Positions 40,275 through 50,545 are shown, counted from the stretch's first letter. The stretch is DNA of 64,000 nucleotides from Rebecca billardiae RCC1528 (GCA_965240325.2 OZ251229.1:620001-684000), one strand, 5' to 3'. Numbers and translations: made by a program. The notes: generated by a model from the sequence alone, not told the origin.

Positions 40275-42528
40275 ATGGCGAGCGACGCGGCCCCCGCGGC
40301 CCCCGCCGCGGACGACAGCGCAAGCCCGTCCGCGCCTCCGCCGGCAGTGCGCGCCACGTTCGCCCAGCGCCTTGCCGCCTTCCAGCTGGCGCACAGTGCG
40401 GGCGCGTGCGCGTTCCGAGACTCGGTGCTCAGCTCAGCCTACGAGCGCGGCAGTGGCGCGGCGGGCGCGGCGGGCTGCTTCCGCTGCGACTACTGCCCAC
40501 GCGTGTTTGACACCGACCGCGGGCTCAAGCGTCACCGCCACGCATGCCGCCAGCACATGCTTGGGCGCGCGGGCGCGGACGGTGCGACGCCGGCCGCCAA
40601 GCTGCGCCGGCTCGACCCCGGCGGCAGGGCAGAGCAGCCGGTGATGGCGATGGTGGTGGACGGCGGCGGCGGTGGGCGTGGAGGCATGTCCGCCACCGCC
40701 GCCCCTCCCGGCGCCACCGACCGGCCGCGCGCGCCGGCCGACGACGAGGACGAGGAGGGCGGCGGGGAGGACGACGGTGGCGGCGTGTACACGTGCGACC
40801 TGTGCGCGCGCACGTTCGACTCGTCGCGCGGGCTGAAGCGGCACCGGCACGCGTGCCTGCTGCGCCGCGCGGCGCAGGGCGGCGACACGACCGCGCTCAC
40901 GCCCGCGCCGCCCCGCCCCAAGTACGAGCCCAACGCGAACGGCGAGTGGGCGTGCGACCTGTGCGCCAAGGTGTGCGCCAACGAGCGCGGGCTCAAGCGC
41001 CATCGCTTCCACTGCCTGATGATGCGCCGCGCGGCGGAGGCGGCGGCGGCGGGCGCGCCGGGCGCGGAGGCGGCACTGGACGTGAGCGTCGTGCGCGTCG
41101 AGCGGCTGCCCGCCGCCGCCGCCGCGCGCGTGCCCGTGCTCGACGGCGTCGTGGTCGGGGTCGAGGGCGCGGTCGGCGCGCGCGCGGCGGCCGGAGGCGC
41201 GGCCGGCGCCGCCGACGCGGCCGGCGCGGAGGAGGAGGAGAGCGAGCTGGAGGAGCTGGCGCAGGCCGCGCCGCTCGTGCGCGGCGTGGCGCGCGGCGCG
41301 CGCGCGCGCGGCAAGGCCGCCGCCGCGATCCCGGTCCTGCCGCCGGTGCCGCTGTCGGCGGGGTCGGGCGCGGACGGCGCGGAGTCTGCGATTGACGGCT
41401 GGGTGCGGCGGCAGGTGGCGTCGCTGCAGCCCGAGATGTCGCCTCGCGAGATCGGCGCGGCGGCGGGTATCATCCCGCAGCTGCCGCGTGGCGAGGTGCA
41501 CCTGAGCGAGTGGCTCGCGGTGCGTGCGCACGCGCGCAGCGCGCGCGCAGCGCGCCGTCGCGCGTCCGCGCGCGCGCGCACGCGCGCGCCTGACGCCAGC
41601 CCCCCTGCCCCGCGCCCCCGCCCGCGCCCGCGCCGCGCGCTGCGGCGCACAGCGCAAGAACCTGGAGACGGAGGGCGTGCGCGCTGTGCGCGCCAAGCTG
41701 CTCCGCTGGCTCGAGCTGCGCGACGAGGGCGCGCCGCCGCCGCCACCCTCCGCGGGCGCGCCGCGGGCGGTGGTCCCATCATGGCCGCTCGGCGGCGGCG
41801 GCGGCGGCGGCGGCGCAGGCGCAGGCGGCGCAGGCGCAGGCGCAGGCGGCGCGGGCTCAGGCTCACCCACAGCGGCCGACGGCGCAGGCGGCGCGTCGTC
41901 GCAGGCGCGCGCGATGCCGACGGTGGTGGTGACGAACGCGGTGCCGCTCAGCGTCACGCCCGCCGGCGCGGGCGGGCGCGGCGACGGCTCCGAGACTCGT
42001 CGGAGGCTCTGGTCTGCAGAGGACGACGAGAAGCTGCACTGCTTGGTCGGGCAGCACGGCACCGACCGCTGGGCGTTCGTGGCCACGCACTTCCACGACC
42101 GCACGGCGAAGCAGTGCCGGCTGCGCTTCACGAACTACCTCGCGCCCGAGGTGTCGCGCGACGGGTACACGCCGCAGGAGGACGCCAAGCTGCTGCAGGT
42201 CGTGGAGGAGCTTGGCGCGCGCTGGGCGCAGGTCGCTGCGATGATGCCCGGCCGCCGGCCCGACTCGGTGCGCAACCGGTGGCGCGCGCTCCACCCTGGC
42301 CGGATGGGGCCGGGCTCGCCCGCGCTGCTGCCTGCGCTGCTGGATGGGAGCGGCGGCGGCGGCGGCGAGGGCGCGCCCGCCGGTGCGGAGCCCGCGGCCG
42401 GCGGCGGCGCCGACGCGGCGGCGGGTGCGGAGGCGATCGGTGCGCTGCTCGACGACGGTGGCGGCGATGCGGCCCAACGTGGCGCGCCCGCGGAGGCGGA
42501 GGCGGCGACGGCGGCGGCTGAGCCGTGA
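40275..42528 (+). CDS. Zinc-finger and two-repeat MYB regulator, two exons
   Basis: The exons are 40275-41519 and 41653-42528, giving 706 residues. Three near-identical zinc knuckles share the core CxxC...RGLKRH, at about 71 ([20 protein letters not shown]), 174 and 226. Each ends in H-x-H-x-C or H-x-C, so they are C2HC/C2H2-like. After an Ala/Gly-rich linker, exon 2 carries two MYB/SANT repeats at about 531-628. The first is [20 protein letters not shown], followed by [10 protein letters not shown] and QCRLRF; the second is [20 protein letters not shown], followed by [11 protein letters not shown] and SVRNRW. The Trp spacing is typical of DNA-binding R2R3 units. A nuclear DNA-binding role is likely; the targets are unknown. 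The intron (133 nt, GTGCGTGCG...GCACAG) joins frames in phase. I know no common family with this domain pairing. Confidence 0.75.
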
Positions 42529-43178
42529 CAGACTGACAGAGAGCGGCGAGGCCACTGACGAGCTGCTGCGCGTGGCGGCCGGCTGGGTGGCCTGGCTGGA
42601 AGGCGGGAGCGAGCGAGGCGCGAGGCCCGTGCCACCGGGACGCGCCAATCGTGTGAAGCCCCTGGCTGCCGTGCACGCCCGTGCAGAGCTGGCATTGTCG
42701 TCTCTGAGCTTGGTGCGTGGCGCAAAGCTCCCTCCACCACGGCCTCCACGGTCCACCCCGCCGCGGCTCGGCCCCTCCTTCCCCCTCGACTCCGAAGCCC
42801 GCAGGCCCGATCCGGATCGGGCGGATGCACCATCACCATGCGCATGTCCAGAGCATCACTCATCAGCATCAGAGCACGCAGCATCAAGCATGCGCGAGCT
42901 GTTCTTTCATCGGTGAATCCATTTATGACGCAGTGCCACAGCCAGCCACAGTCAGAGTGTCATGGCACATGGCACACGGACACCGGGATCCGATCTTGCC
43001 CTTGGTCCGACGATGACTGTCGAGACAGTGAGCGGTCCGAGAGCATCATCAGCTGTTCAAGAGTTCATTCTGTCTCTGAGTCGACAGTCTTTTCTACTGC
43101 TGATGTAAACGGGTGTGTCCGGTGCGCGCTGGCTGCGTCGGCGGTCGGCCGGGTAAACTTCGCGCTGGCCACGAATCC
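42529..43178. other. Intergenic region, promoter side of the FNT gene
   Basis: GC-rich near the MYB gene, then mixed composition with CAT/CATCA-rich stretches. There are no supported genes. Confidence 0.45.
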
Positions 43179-44132
43179 ATGATGCACTCGCTGATTGCGT
43201 TCGCGCTGCTGGTCGTCGGCCACGCGGCCGCCGACCACGCGCCTTCGAGGCCGGTCCTGTCGACGTATCGCGGCGGTGGTTCGCCCCCGCTCACCTCGCT
43301 GGTGAAGGGGCCGGCTGAGATGTACGCGGCCTTCGCCGAGAAGGGAGCGTCGAACGCCAACCTCGATGCGGACAAGATTCTCTTCCAGAGCTTCATGGGT
43401 GGGGCGTACATCGGTTTCGGCGGCCTGCTCGCGCTGATCGTGAGCAGTGGCGCGACCGCTCTGAAGCTCGCAAACCCTTCCCTCGGGAAGATGATATTCG
43501 CCGCGCTCTTCCCCGTCAACCTGCTGATCATCCTCCTCACGGGCGGGCAGCTCTTTACCGGCAACACCGCGGCCGTCACCTCAGCAGTTTGCGAGGGGTT
43601 GACGACTCGGCGCCAGCTGGCAACGAGCTGGCTGCTCTCGTACGCAGGCAACGTTCTTGGATGCGTACTCTTCGCCTACCTCACCGCCGCTGCCGGCTTC
43701 CTCACCGGCGCCACGGCCGACGGCGCGGCTGAGCTCGCCGTGAAGAAGGTGGGCGCCTCGTTCATGCAGACCGTGCTCAAGGCGTTCCTGTGCAACTGGC
43801 TGGTGTGCATAGCCGTGCTTCTCTGTGGCGCGGCGCAGGACATGGCCGGGAAGATGGTCGCAATCTGGTTTCCCATCTCCACGTTTGTTGCCATCGGCTG
43901 CGAGCACTCCGTCGCCAACCTGTACCTGCTTCCGCTCGGGCTGTTGGCGGGTGCGCCGCTTTCGCTGGGCGACGTCATCATCAAGAACATCCTCCCCGTG
44001 ACCATCGGCAACGCCATCGCCGGGGTCGTCATGGTGGGCATGGGCTACTCGTATGCGTTTGGCAAGCTGGGGAAGAAGAAACAGCGAGCAATGATGCCGG
44101 TCACATCAGCATCGACACTCAGCAGCTACTGA
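43179..44132 (+). CDS. Formate/nitrite transporter family channel (NAR1-like)
   Basis: This is a 317-residue protein. FNT channels move small monovalent anions, mainly nitrite or formate, and algal NAR1 proteins serve plastid nitrite uptake. An N-terminal hydrophobic signal (MMHSLIAFALLVVGHAAA) is followed by a short Ser/Pro/Arg segment compatible with complex-plastid targeting. Family signatures are FQSFMGGAYIGFGGLLALIV, LTGGQLFTGNTA, KAFLCNWLVCIAVLL and GCEHSVANLYLLPLGLL, and the His in the last is the conserved central gate residue. Six membrane helices can be counted. It ends with a basic tail (GKLGKKKQRAMM). A second ATG is adjacent (43182). The codons are less extreme in GC than in the neighbouring genes. 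Confidence 0.9.
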   Translation: MMHSLIAFALLVVGHAAADHAPSRPVLSTYRGGGSPPLTSLVKGPAEMYAAFAEKGASNANLDADKILFQSFMGGAYIGFGGLLALIVSSGATALKLANPSLGKMIFAALFPVNLLIILLTGGQLFTGNTAAVTSAVCEGLTTRRQLATSWLLSYAGNVLGCVLFAYLTAAAGFLTGATADGAAELAVKKVGASFMQTVLKAFLCNWLVCIAVLLCGAAQDMAGKMVAIWFPISTFVAIGCEHSVANLYLLPLGLLAGAPLSLGDVIIKNILPVTIGNAIAGVVMVGMGYSYAFGKLGKKKQRAMMPVTSASTLSSY

Positions 44133-45178
44133 CGGTCTCTAAGACTAAGAGTAAGATACGGGCCTGTTTTATTTCTACCAGATTCCATTTACTTTCATGG
44201 GCGGTGACAGTTGGCGGGCGTCAATCTCGCCTGCCTGAGCTGTGTGCGTCTCTTATTCTTAGTAAACTGTATGTCACGGCGACAAACCCTTGCCCGCCAG
44301 TGGGAATCAGTGTCACGCCCCGTTGGGTGTACCTCTCACGGCCGATGGCGGCCCCCACGTGCGCGAGGAACGCGATTCCTGCACTCCTCGGTGACCGGTG
44401 AGTGCAGGAATCCAGTTGCGGCTCTCGTCCGCCTCGTCATTGTCGCACACGAGGTACACCCAACACCATGGGTCGGATCCTAGAACTCTCCGCGCGCTCG
44501 CAGCCGCGCGGCGAGGCACTGGCAGGCTTGTTCTCATCATCTTGTCCAAGACTGCCTGCTAGATGCGCGAGGACGCGTGTGCACGCCTTTCCGCGCGTCA
44601 TGGGTGCGCGTGGCACGCAACTTGTCGTCATCTACGCCGAGGAGGCTTAAGCAACCGGCCCACCAACCTGCCGTGACCACGTTCAAATGCAGGCGGCAAG
44701 CTGCATGCGAGCGCACGCAACGGAAACATCTCACGCTCGACAAGGAAGTGGTGGCAGACCGAGTAGAGCTGGAATCATTTGCAGTCCATCTGTTGTTCAA
44801 CGATCCTGGTTCACCAGCTGACACGGGCGCGACGCAGCCAAGGCATAGTGCTTGCAGCTTGCAGCGCGCCCGCAACTACTGCGGTCTGCCGCCGCGGCGC
44901 GGCGATCGTCACACTGCCGTGCGCTGCGAGTGACCTCTGTGTCATGGCGAAGCAAGCAGCATGTCTTGGCAACACATTTCGCTACAGCTCAGCGCCCTAG
45001 TACGAACATGCGCCAACGACGTGCCATCACTACTCCGCAATCGCGCCGGCACCCACCACCAGCGGGCAAGCCGCAAGCCGCCATTTTACCGCGTTTTGGC
45101 GAATGTCGCCGTTGGGCTCTCCTAGAAATAGACGTGGTATGCAACGGGCAGGCGTCAGAGTCAGCAAGCTGTAGCAGC

Positions 45179-45180
<2 letters not shown>
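44133..45180. other. AT-richer intergenic region
   Basis: Moderate GC, with many short frames on both strands (for example 44402-44650 + and 44537-44875 -). Their products are of ordinary composition but I do not recognise them. This could be decayed mobile DNA. No RNA gene was recognised. Confidence 0.35.

Positions 45181-45246
<66 letters not shown>
45181..45246. repeat. (TA)n microsatellite
   Basis: About 66 nt of perfect alternating AT, the longest TA tract in the window. It directly precedes the purine-rich segment at 45300-45360. Confidence 0.95.
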
Positions 45247-45252
<6 letters not shown>

Positions 45253-45299
45253 CTTATCTATATATATGGCGGGCCGTAGGTCCGCCCCTTGTAGTGCCC

Positions 45300-46645
45300 G
45301 GGAAAAAGATAAGAAAAAGGAAAGGAAAAAAGAAAATCGCCTTGCAAAGAAAAGAAAATCGCCTCGCTCACTGCCGGGTCGCTTCGCTCACTACCGGGCG
45401 CCCTCGCAGCTCCCACTGGGGACGCTCGGCCGAAAACCATCTTGGCCATGGCGCGGAGCGCGTGGGCCGCGCGCGCCAAATCCAACGCCGGCGGGGACAT
45501 CGTGCGAGGATTCCCTAGACGGGTTTTCGCCCGATTCGCGATTGCTGCCCTCGTCGTCTCGCGTGCAGGTCGAACGGGGCCCAAATCGACCCGTTTGGAG
45601 CAGTACGCTCGGCGCGTCGACACGATCGTGCGACCTGGGGCGATCCTCGCCCGACGTGCCCGTCGAAAGCTCGCACCGGCCATGGCATCATGCGCTGCGC
45701 ACGATGACCGCCTCGCGCGATCCACCGTCGCGCGTCGGGCTCGGTGCGAGAAAGCCCTCATCACGAGGCGTCTCGCGGGCGGGAAGCGCCATCGCACGCG
45801 ACGCAAGATTTGGCGCGGCCTTCTCGGAACTCGATCGCCGGAATCCGCGCACCGGACTCAGTCATTGCTCGCGGTCCGGTCCCTCAGCCGAAGCCCACGT
45901 CCGGCCTGCATGGCGTCGACGGTGACCAATGCGACGGAAGCGCAGCGCCAACGGCGTACGACGCGCAGCGGACGCACCTCCCGGGTCTGTCGCCGTGGCA
46001 GCAACCGCGTCATCGCGAGTTGGCGACCCTCGCCGCAGCGCGACACAGACAAGCCCGTGATGCCATCCGCAGAGAGATGAAACGTCGAGCATGCAACATC
46101 GACGCGCCATCCTCGTCCATGGCGCAGGCGCTGCGGGACGAGGCGGAAGTCGTCACGCCGGTGACGGATGCGCTGCGATTCGTGTGCCCACGTGAGCAGC
46201 GCTTGCCTACTCTCGATCGCGAGTGGCACACGCTGTCGCTGTGCGCGCGCGCGCGCACAACCAACAGCTCCTCGTGCCGCCGAGCACGCGGGCGCCAGAC
46301 CTGTCGAAGATGCGAAGAGCGATGACCGCGTGAACGTCAACGCGCTCGTGCTCAGCGTGGCGGCCGTGTACGACGTCAACGCGACCTGCGCCGAGCCCAT
46401 CGTGCCTGGAGCGGACATCGGCAAGCATCCTCGCGGCGACCGCTCTCGGCTGGCGGCAGGAGGACATGCACATGATCTACTCTGGCGGCTTCGTCGGCGG
46501 CGCGGCGCTCGATTACGCCATCGCGGTCGAGATGCGGCACATACAGCGCGTACCCGCGCTCGCGCGGAGCAACGGGCTACCCGTCCCGCCCCGCGTGCTG
46601 CACATTCCCTCGTGGGTGTGGGCCTCGCTGATTAGCGCATACTAG
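45300..46645 (+). other. Possible decayed coding region or mobile-element remnant
   Basis: A purine-rich A/G stretch at 45300-45362, containing AAGAAAATCGCCT twice, leads into about 1.3 kb where plausible protein sequence appears in turn in different plus-strand frames. Around 46050-46230 there is MKRRACNIDAPSSSMAQ and LRDEAEVVTPVTDALRFV. Around 46330-46420 there is NVNALVLSVAAVYDVNATCA. From about 46460 to the stop at 46643-46645 there is QEDMHMIYSGGFVGGAALDY...LHIPSWVWASLISAY. The frame changes suggest either a multi-exon gene I cannot resolve or a frameshifted pseudogene. I do not recognise the family. Confidence 0.25.
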
Positions 46646-47057
46646 AGTACAGACCGTGAGACTTGTACGGTTGTACACGCCTGTCGCCTTAACCAACTTA
46701 CCGCCAAGTGTGCACGTTAAAACAGCATATAGTAATCTGTACACGTTCAGGGGAGCCAACTTCACGTGCATGTCACTGGTCCTTGCACTCGACTGTCCGT
46801 CACCCACGGCCACGAGCGAATGTGGAAAGACGCGAACCCGCAGACGGCAGAGGATACATTGCGACAGCACTGGCACGGCCCGCGCCGACCCCCCCGCCCG
46901 CCAGGGCAGAGTTTATATATATATCAGACGACGACTGGCTTATATATAGGCAAAGTCAGATGTGTATCTACTCACATCAGACTGGCGACTACGAGTACGA
47001 TATGGCCGCGCGAGTTGGCGTTAAAAGGGGCGTTATTGAGTCAATGGCTTACTCAGC
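46646..47057. other. Intergenic region upstream of FCP copy A 3' end
   Basis: Mixed composition with short TATA runs near 46913-46950. No gene is supported. Confidence 0.4.
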
Positions 47058-47675
47058 TTAGTTGAACGGCACCGGCGAGCCGAGGAGCGAGTTGATGATG
47101 TACGGGTTGCCATCGAGCTTCTCGTGCACCATCAGTGCGAGGATGCCCATCTGCGCAGCGCGGCCGTTGTTCAGCTCGATCGCGCGCTTCTGCAGCTTGG
47201 TCTCCTCGTCGAACGAGTCCCAGCCAAAGTCGAGCGCGCCGTTGCGGAAGTCGCCGACGAACTCGCCGTCGCCGAGGTCCTTCATGACCGCGAGCTCGAG
47301 GAAGCCAACGAACGCGAAGATCTGCGCGAGGCCCGCCGCCGGCACGACCGAGAGCGCCGCCAGGCCGTTGGGCACGTCAGCGAACGGCAGGCCGTACGCG
47401 AGCTCGCCCGGGAGGCGGATGCCCGCCGACGTCACCACGTGGCCCAGCACGGCGAGCATGCAGATGCGGCCGTGCTTGATCTCGACGAAGCGGAGACGGT
47501 CAAAGCGCTCCTGGTCAGCGCCGTCGAGCAGGTTCAGCGGGTCGATGAAGCCGAGGGGCGGCTGCGCGCCGAGCTCCGACTCGAAGCCCATCGACACCGC
47601 CGCGCGCGACGCCGACGGCGCGCGCATCGCCGGGCCGTTGAAGGCAAGGGCAGAGACGAGGATCTGGGCGAACAT
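47058..47675 (-). CDS. Fucoxanthin chlorophyll a/c-type light-harvesting protein, copy A
   Basis: This is a 205-residue precursor. It binds chlorophyll and carotenoid in thylakoid antenna complexes. The leader MFAQILVSALAFNGPAMRAP has a signal peptide ending ALA with Phe at +1 (the ASAF-type rule of complex red plastids), then an Arg/Ser transit region. Helix 1 carries the chlorophyll-ligating RFVEIKHGRICMLAVLGHVV, the middle helix IFAFVGFLELAV, and helix 3 KRAIELNNGRAAQMGILALM. The protein is identical to copies B and C. A 113-nt 5' UTR intron (47793-47681, GTGCGC...CCGCAG) is likely, 5 nt before the ATG. The open frame continues upstream only with GTG, inside that putative intron. The unique flanks begin at the stop codon and at the intron donor. 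Confidence 0.92.
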   Translation of the reverse strand: MFAQILVSALAFNGPAMRAPSASRAAVSMGFESELGAQPPLGFIDPLNLLDGADQERFDRLRFVEIKHGRICMLAVLGHVVTSAGIRLPGELAYGLPFADVPNGLAALSVVPAAGLAQIFAFVGFLELAVMKDLGDGEFVGDFRNGALDFGWDSFDEETKLQKRAIELNNGRAAQMGILALMVHEKLDGNPYIINSLLGSPVPFN

Positions 47676-48029
47676 GGCGACTGCGGAGCGCCGGGGCACG
47701 TGCGTCGGGGTCACGGCGGTCAGCGCGGCGGCGCAACGCGGCGCAGTCACGCGCGCGCGGTCGTGGGGCGGTCACGGGCGGGCCGATGCGCACCTGCGGT
47801 TGGTTGGCACGGGTGATGAGGCGTTGTATGTTAATTTGACCTCGAAATCACGAAATGGCAGCCGAAATTAACTGCTGCCATCTTTTTTTCCACCAGGGGC
47901 ATCTTGGTCGTCACCACGTCTGCCCACCGCCATCGTTTATTCGTTACCATAGTATGAACTCAGTGATGCGCGCGCGGCAGTGGGCGGATGCGACGTCCTC
48001 GCGGACGTCTGACAGGGGCCAGCCAAGGC
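47676..48029. other. Spacer and promoter of FCP copy A
   Basis: It includes the putative 5' UTR intron (47681-47793) shared with the other copies, then unique sequence with a T-run near 47882-47890. No further gene. Confidence 0.4.
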
Positions 48030-48938
48030 TAATCCTATGACGAGCACTGAGCCAGTCTCCATCCACCGTTCAGCGTTTACAACAATCAGTTCTATGCATC
48101 ACCCGCAACGGCCTACTCTGCCGACGCGGGGCCCATATCCGTGCAGTGGGCCGCACCCGTACAACGGTACATCAACTACGACGTAGGTAGCGCAGGCGCT
48201 TAGTTGAACGGCACCGGCGAGCCGAGGAGCGAGTTGATGATGTACGGGTTGCCATCGAGCTTCTCGTGCACCATCAGTGCGAGGATGCCCATCTGCGCAG
48301 CGCGGCCGTTGTTCAGCTCGATCGCGCGCTTCTGCAGCTTGGTCTCCTCGTCGAACGAGTCCCAGCCAAAGTCGAGCGCGCCGTTGCGGAAGTCGCCGAC
48401 GAACTCGCCGTCGCCGAGGTCCTTCATGACCGCGAGCTCGAGGAAGCCAACGAACGCGAAGATCTGCGCGAGGCCCGCCGCCGGCACGACCGAGAGCGCC
48501 GCCAGGCCGTTGGGCACGTCAGCGAACGGCAGGCCGTACGCGAGCTCGCCCGGGAGGCGGATGCCCGCCGACGTCACCACGTGGCCCAGCACGGCGAGCA
48601 TGCAGATGCGGCCGTGCTTGATCTCGACGAAGCGGAGACGGTCAAAGCGCTCCTGGTCAGCGCCGTCGAGCAGGTTCAGCGGGTCGATGAAGCCGAGGGG
48701 CGGCTGCGCGCCGAGCTCCGACTCGAAGCCCATCGACACCGCCGCGCGCGACGCCGACGGCGCGCGCATCGCCGGGCCGTTGAAGGCAAGGGCAGAGACG
48801 AGGATCTGGGCGAACATGGCGACTGCGGAGCGCCGGGGCACGTGCGTCGGGGTCACGGCGGTCAGCGCGGCGGCGCAACGCGGCGCAGTCACGCGCGCGC
48901 GGTCGTGGGGCGGTCACGGGCGGGCCGATGCGCACCTG
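48030..48938 (-). repeat. Left arm of light-harvesting gene inverted repeat
   Basis: This arm contains copy B, its putative intron and about 170 bp of 3' flank. It pairs in inverted orientation with about 49219-50120. Coding and intron parts appear identical, while the 3' flank shows substitutions and small indels against the other arm. Outer limits are approximate. Confidence 0.85.
48200..48817 (-). CDS. Fucoxanthin chlorophyll a/c-type light-harvesting protein, copy B
   Basis: This 205-residue precursor is identical in sequence to copy A, with the same ASAF-type leader and EIKHGR and ELNNGR chlorophyll-binding helices. It is transcribed leftward, in tandem with copy A about 0.5 kb away and divergent from copy C. 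The start is the ATG 5 nt after the putative 5' UTR intron acceptor (intron 48935-48823). Its 3' flank matches that of copy C, unlike copy A. The 5' sequence outside the intron donor is unique to this copy, so the three copies may have different promoters. Confidence 0.92.
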   Translation of the reverse strand: MFAQILVSALAFNGPAMRAPSASRAAVSMGFESELGAQPPLGFIDPLNLLDGADQERFDRLRFVEIKHGRICMLAVLGHVVTSAGIRLPGELAYGLPFADVPNGLAALSVVPAAGLAQIFAFVGFLELAVMKDLGDGEFVGDFRNGALDFGWDSFDEETKLQKRAIELNNGRAAQMGILALMVHEKLDGNPYIINSLLGSPVPFN

Positions 48939-49220
48939 TTGCTGACAGTGATGCCTGACCGTGGGGTGGTACTTTAATTTGCTCCACGTAAAACCAGCGC
49001 GCGGTTACTTGTGCTGGCGTGATCGAATCTCAACACCTTGTCGAATAGCCACAAGCTGGAATCTCGTATCAGGCCAAGGTCCTGTCATTGGGAATAAGGA
49101 CATGTAATTCGGGGAGCCTTCGTCGCCCGTCGTCGTCAACTCGTCATCAGATTCCATGGAATCCCTGGCTGCCGAATAATTCGGCCAAATTAAGCCCTTC
49201 AGACCGCCACGCAACAACAG
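48936..49220. promoter_or_regulatory. Central spacer between FCP copies B and C
   Basis: About 285 bp of AT-richer unique sequence separates the two arms of the inverted repeat. It must hold the 5' exons and promoters of both divergent copies. It contains an ATTCCATGGAAT palindrome at about 49152-49163. The 5' exon sequences on the two sides do not match each other beyond a CAACAG just before each intron donor. Confidence 0.4.
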
Positions 49221-50120
49221 GTGCGCATCGGCCCGCCCGTGACCGCCCCACGACCGCGCGCGCGTGACTGCGCCGCGTTGCGCCGCCGCGCTGACCGCCG
49301 TGACCCCGACGCACGTGCCCCGGCGCTCCGCAGTCGCCATGTTCGCCCAGATCCTCGTCTCTGCCCTTGCCTTCAACGGCCCGGCGATGCGCGCGCCGTC
49401 GGCGTCGCGCGCGGCGGTGTCGATGGGCTTCGAGTCGGAGCTCGGCGCGCAGCCGCCCCTCGGCTTCATCGACCCGCTGAACCTGCTCGACGGCGCTGAC
49501 CAGGAGCGCTTTGACCGTCTCCGCTTCGTCGAGATCAAGCACGGCCGCATCTGCATGCTCGCCGTGCTGGGCCACGTGGTGACGTCGGCGGGCATCCGCC
49601 TCCCGGGCGAGCTCGCGTACGGCCTGCCGTTCGCTGACGTGCCCAACGGCCTGGCGGCGCTCTCGGTCGTGCCGGCGGCGGGCCTCGCGCAGATCTTCGC
49701 GTTCGTTGGCTTCCTCGAGCTCGCGGTCATGAAGGACCTCGGCGACGGCGAGTTCGTCGGCGACTTCCGCAACGGCGCGCTCGACTTTGGCTGGGACTCG
49801 TTCGACGAGGAGACCAAGCTGCAGAAGCGCGCGATCGAGCTGAACAACGGCCGCGCTGCGCAGATGGGCATCCTCGCACTGATGGTGCATGAGAAGCTCG
49901 ATGGCAACCCGTACATCATCAACTCGCTCCTCGGCTCGCCGGTGCCGTTCAACTAAGCGCCTGCGCTACCTACGTCGTAGTTGATGTACCGTTGTACGGG
50001 TGCGGCCCACTGCACGGATATGGGCCCCGCGTCGGCAGAGTAGGCCGTTGCGGGTAATGCATAGACTTGATATTGTTGTAATAAACGCTGAACGGTGGAT
50101 GGAGACTGGCTCAGTTCGTC
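49219..50120 (+). repeat. Right arm of light-harvesting gene inverted repeat
   Basis: It contains copy C, its putative intron (49221-49333) and 3' flank with an AATAAA-like signal near 50079-50086. It is the mirror of the left arm. Confidence 0.85.
49339..49956 (+). CDS. Fucoxanthin chlorophyll a/c-type light-harvesting protein, copy C
   Basis: This 205-residue precursor is identical to copies A and B. The ATG follows a putative 113-nt 5' UTR intron that starts GTGCGC after CAACAACAG and ends CTCCGCAG. In the upstream unique exon, an ATG frame (ATGGAATCC...) reaches a stop, supporting a non-coding first exon. The downstream flank contains a TAATAAACG element about 125 nt after the stop that could serve polyadenylation. 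It forms the right half of the inverted repeat with copy B. Confidence 0.93.
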   Translation: MFAQILVSALAFNGPAMRAPSASRAAVSMGFESELGAQPPLGFIDPLNLLDGADQERFDRLRFVEIKHGRICMLAVLGHVVTSAGIRLPGELAYGLPFADVPNGLAALSVVPAAGLAQIFAFVGFLELAVMKDLGDGEFVGDFRNGALDFGWDSFDEETKLQKRAIELNNGRAAQMGILALMVHEKLDGNPYIINSLLGSPVPFN

Positions 50121-50354
50121 ATAGGATTTTGGCTGGCCCCCGTCTCTGCCGCCCGTCTCAGACGCGTACGGCGTAGTCGTAGACCTGCGCGTGGCGGGCC
50201 GGCTCGAGATTTGACGGCGAAATAACTCCGCCAGCGGGTTGTTATTTACAGTTAAGGCTTTTTTCTGGTGCGCATTCCTGAAAAGTATATATATTAATCG
50301 TATTATTAATATATAGATAGTATATATATACTATCTATCTATCTATATATATAT

Positions 50355-50407
<53 letters not shown>

Positions 50408-50545
50408 TCGTTCACTCGTTGCTAGCGGTTTAGTAACATGCTAGCCTGCTACGCGTGTCTAAGCTACGCTGCGCAGCCCGCCCCGCGGGCCCGGCCGGCG
50501 GATCCAAGCTTGCCAACGGTGCCACTGGGAGCATCATCAGTGTCA
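49957..50545. other. 3' flank of FCP copy C and repeat-rich spacer
   Basis: The first 165 bp belong to the inverted repeat. Beyond it lie an AT/CTAT tract (about 50285-50357) and a GA tract (50359-50404). The next gene ends at 50546 on the minus strand. No gene. Confidence 0.5.
50359..50404. repeat. (GA)n microsatellite
   Basis: Perfect GA dinucleotides for about 46 nt, preceded by a CTAT/TATA tract. Confidence 0.95.

Noticed and set aside
47676-47750. N-terminal extension of the light-harvesting proteins (MTAPRCAAAL...)
   Set aside because: It begins at GTG, and the segment lies in a likely 5' UTR intron ending CCGCAG just before the ATG. The ATG product has a proper ASAF-type leader.
49005-49952. 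315-residue minus-strand frame opposite light-harvesting copy C
   Set aside because: It is an antisense shadow of the identical light-harvesting sequence and recurs opposite copies A and B.
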